Shown: positions 63,980 through 64,000 of the stretch, piece after piece
How positions within the stretch are numbered: position 1 is the first letter of the stretch
Layout of the letters: each line of letters begins with the position of its first letter
Assembly: GCA_040218795.1 (NCBI GenBank)
Contig: JAVJQT010000009.1
Span: 75,923 to 139,922 of the forward strand
DNA length: 64,000 nt
Direction of reading: 5' to 3'
DNA from: CCMP332 sp040218795
GTDB taxonomy: Bacteria; Bacteroidota; Bacteroidia; Cytophagales; CCMP332
Notes under the pieces: model-generated
What the model was told of the DNA's origin: nothing
What the model saw: the letters and a program-made list of their open reading frames with translations, nothing else
Database searches by the model: none
Made by a program: the position numbers and the translations under genes

Positions 63980-64000
63980 ATCTTGTCCCGCCCTGATAGA

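Noticed and set aside
1..64000. CRISPR arrays, prophage, IS transposases, replication origin
   Set aside because: No regularly spaced direct repeats with unique spacers, no phage structural or integrase genes, no transposase, and no dnaA-box cluster were seen.

Overview
The window looks like chromosomal DNA of a Bacteroidota, most likely a free-living member of the Cytophagales (Marivirga/Fulvivirga-like). Reasons visible in the sequence: AT-rich DNA with hardly any Shine-Dalgarno signals, -7 boxes of the type TAnnTTTG, a MurF-alanine racemase fusion, a GldJ-like lipoprotein, a NhaD antiporter, a kynurenine-degradation gene set, and DUF6090, DUF6150 and DUF2256 genes. The genus is inference. 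Most of the window is core genome; I see no prophage, IS transposase, CRISPR array or plasmid gene.

Layout. 1-2.5 kb: the end of a FtsX/MacB-type ABC permease and a methyltransferase. 2.5-7.1 kb: a light/DNA-repair island with an Fe-S photolyase, a DUF2256 zinc-ribbon protein of 49 residues, a DASH-type cryptochrome, and divergent small membrane and redoxin genes. 7.1-10.5 kb: accessory genes (coiled-coil lipoprotein, DUF6090, TrmH-type methyltransferase, a broken secreted gene) and tRNA-Arg(CCU). 10.7-13.7 kb: Crp/Fnr and AraC regulators, thioredoxin and rhodanese. 13.8-14.6 kb: a small membrane protein and a four-helix-bundle gene between simple repeats. 14.6-25 kb: hflX, then tpiA-DUF6150-prmA and a 2160-residue exported protein with Trp/acid repeats, then plsY. 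25-34 kb: a short RNA/terminator unit, M20 dipeptidase, DsbD-type reductase overlapping a copper ATPase, S9 peptidase and a YjjX-type phosphatase. 34-42.4 kb: recG, gldJ-like gene, anmK, amino-acid dehydrogenase, nhaD, an abnormal tRNA-Leu-like RNA, and an Lrp regulator. 42.4-48.6 kb: HTTM protein, an SDR without its catalytic pair, and haaO, kynU and kmo. 48.6-54.2 kb: a TIGR01777 protein, LOG protein, lytic transglycosylase and uvrA. 54.5-61.8 kb: SGNH hydrolase, threonine aldolase, feoAB and murF-alr, all leftward. 62-64 kb: a PagL-like hydrolase, a DUF2807 lipoprotein, and a leftward 5S rRNA with its terminator, marking the end of an rRNA operon that lies beyond the right edge.

How genes work together: kmo, kynU and haaO carry kynurenine to 2-amino-3-carboxymuconate semialdehyde. 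DsbD and CopA overlap by 4 nt and probably serve copper handling and cytochrome assembly. AnmK, MurF-Alr and the lytic transglycosylase belong to wall synthesis and recycling. FeoA and FeoB import ferrous iron.

The strongest unexplained item is the tRNA-like RNA at 41648-41798. It has a complete tRNA-Leu-type core, but a GUC anticodon, U37, G73 and an 82-nt rod in place of the variable arm. Next are the Trp/acid repeat protein at 17796-24278, the palindrome-rich 300-bp segment in the kynurenine cluster, and a probable short terminated RNA at 25158-25240.
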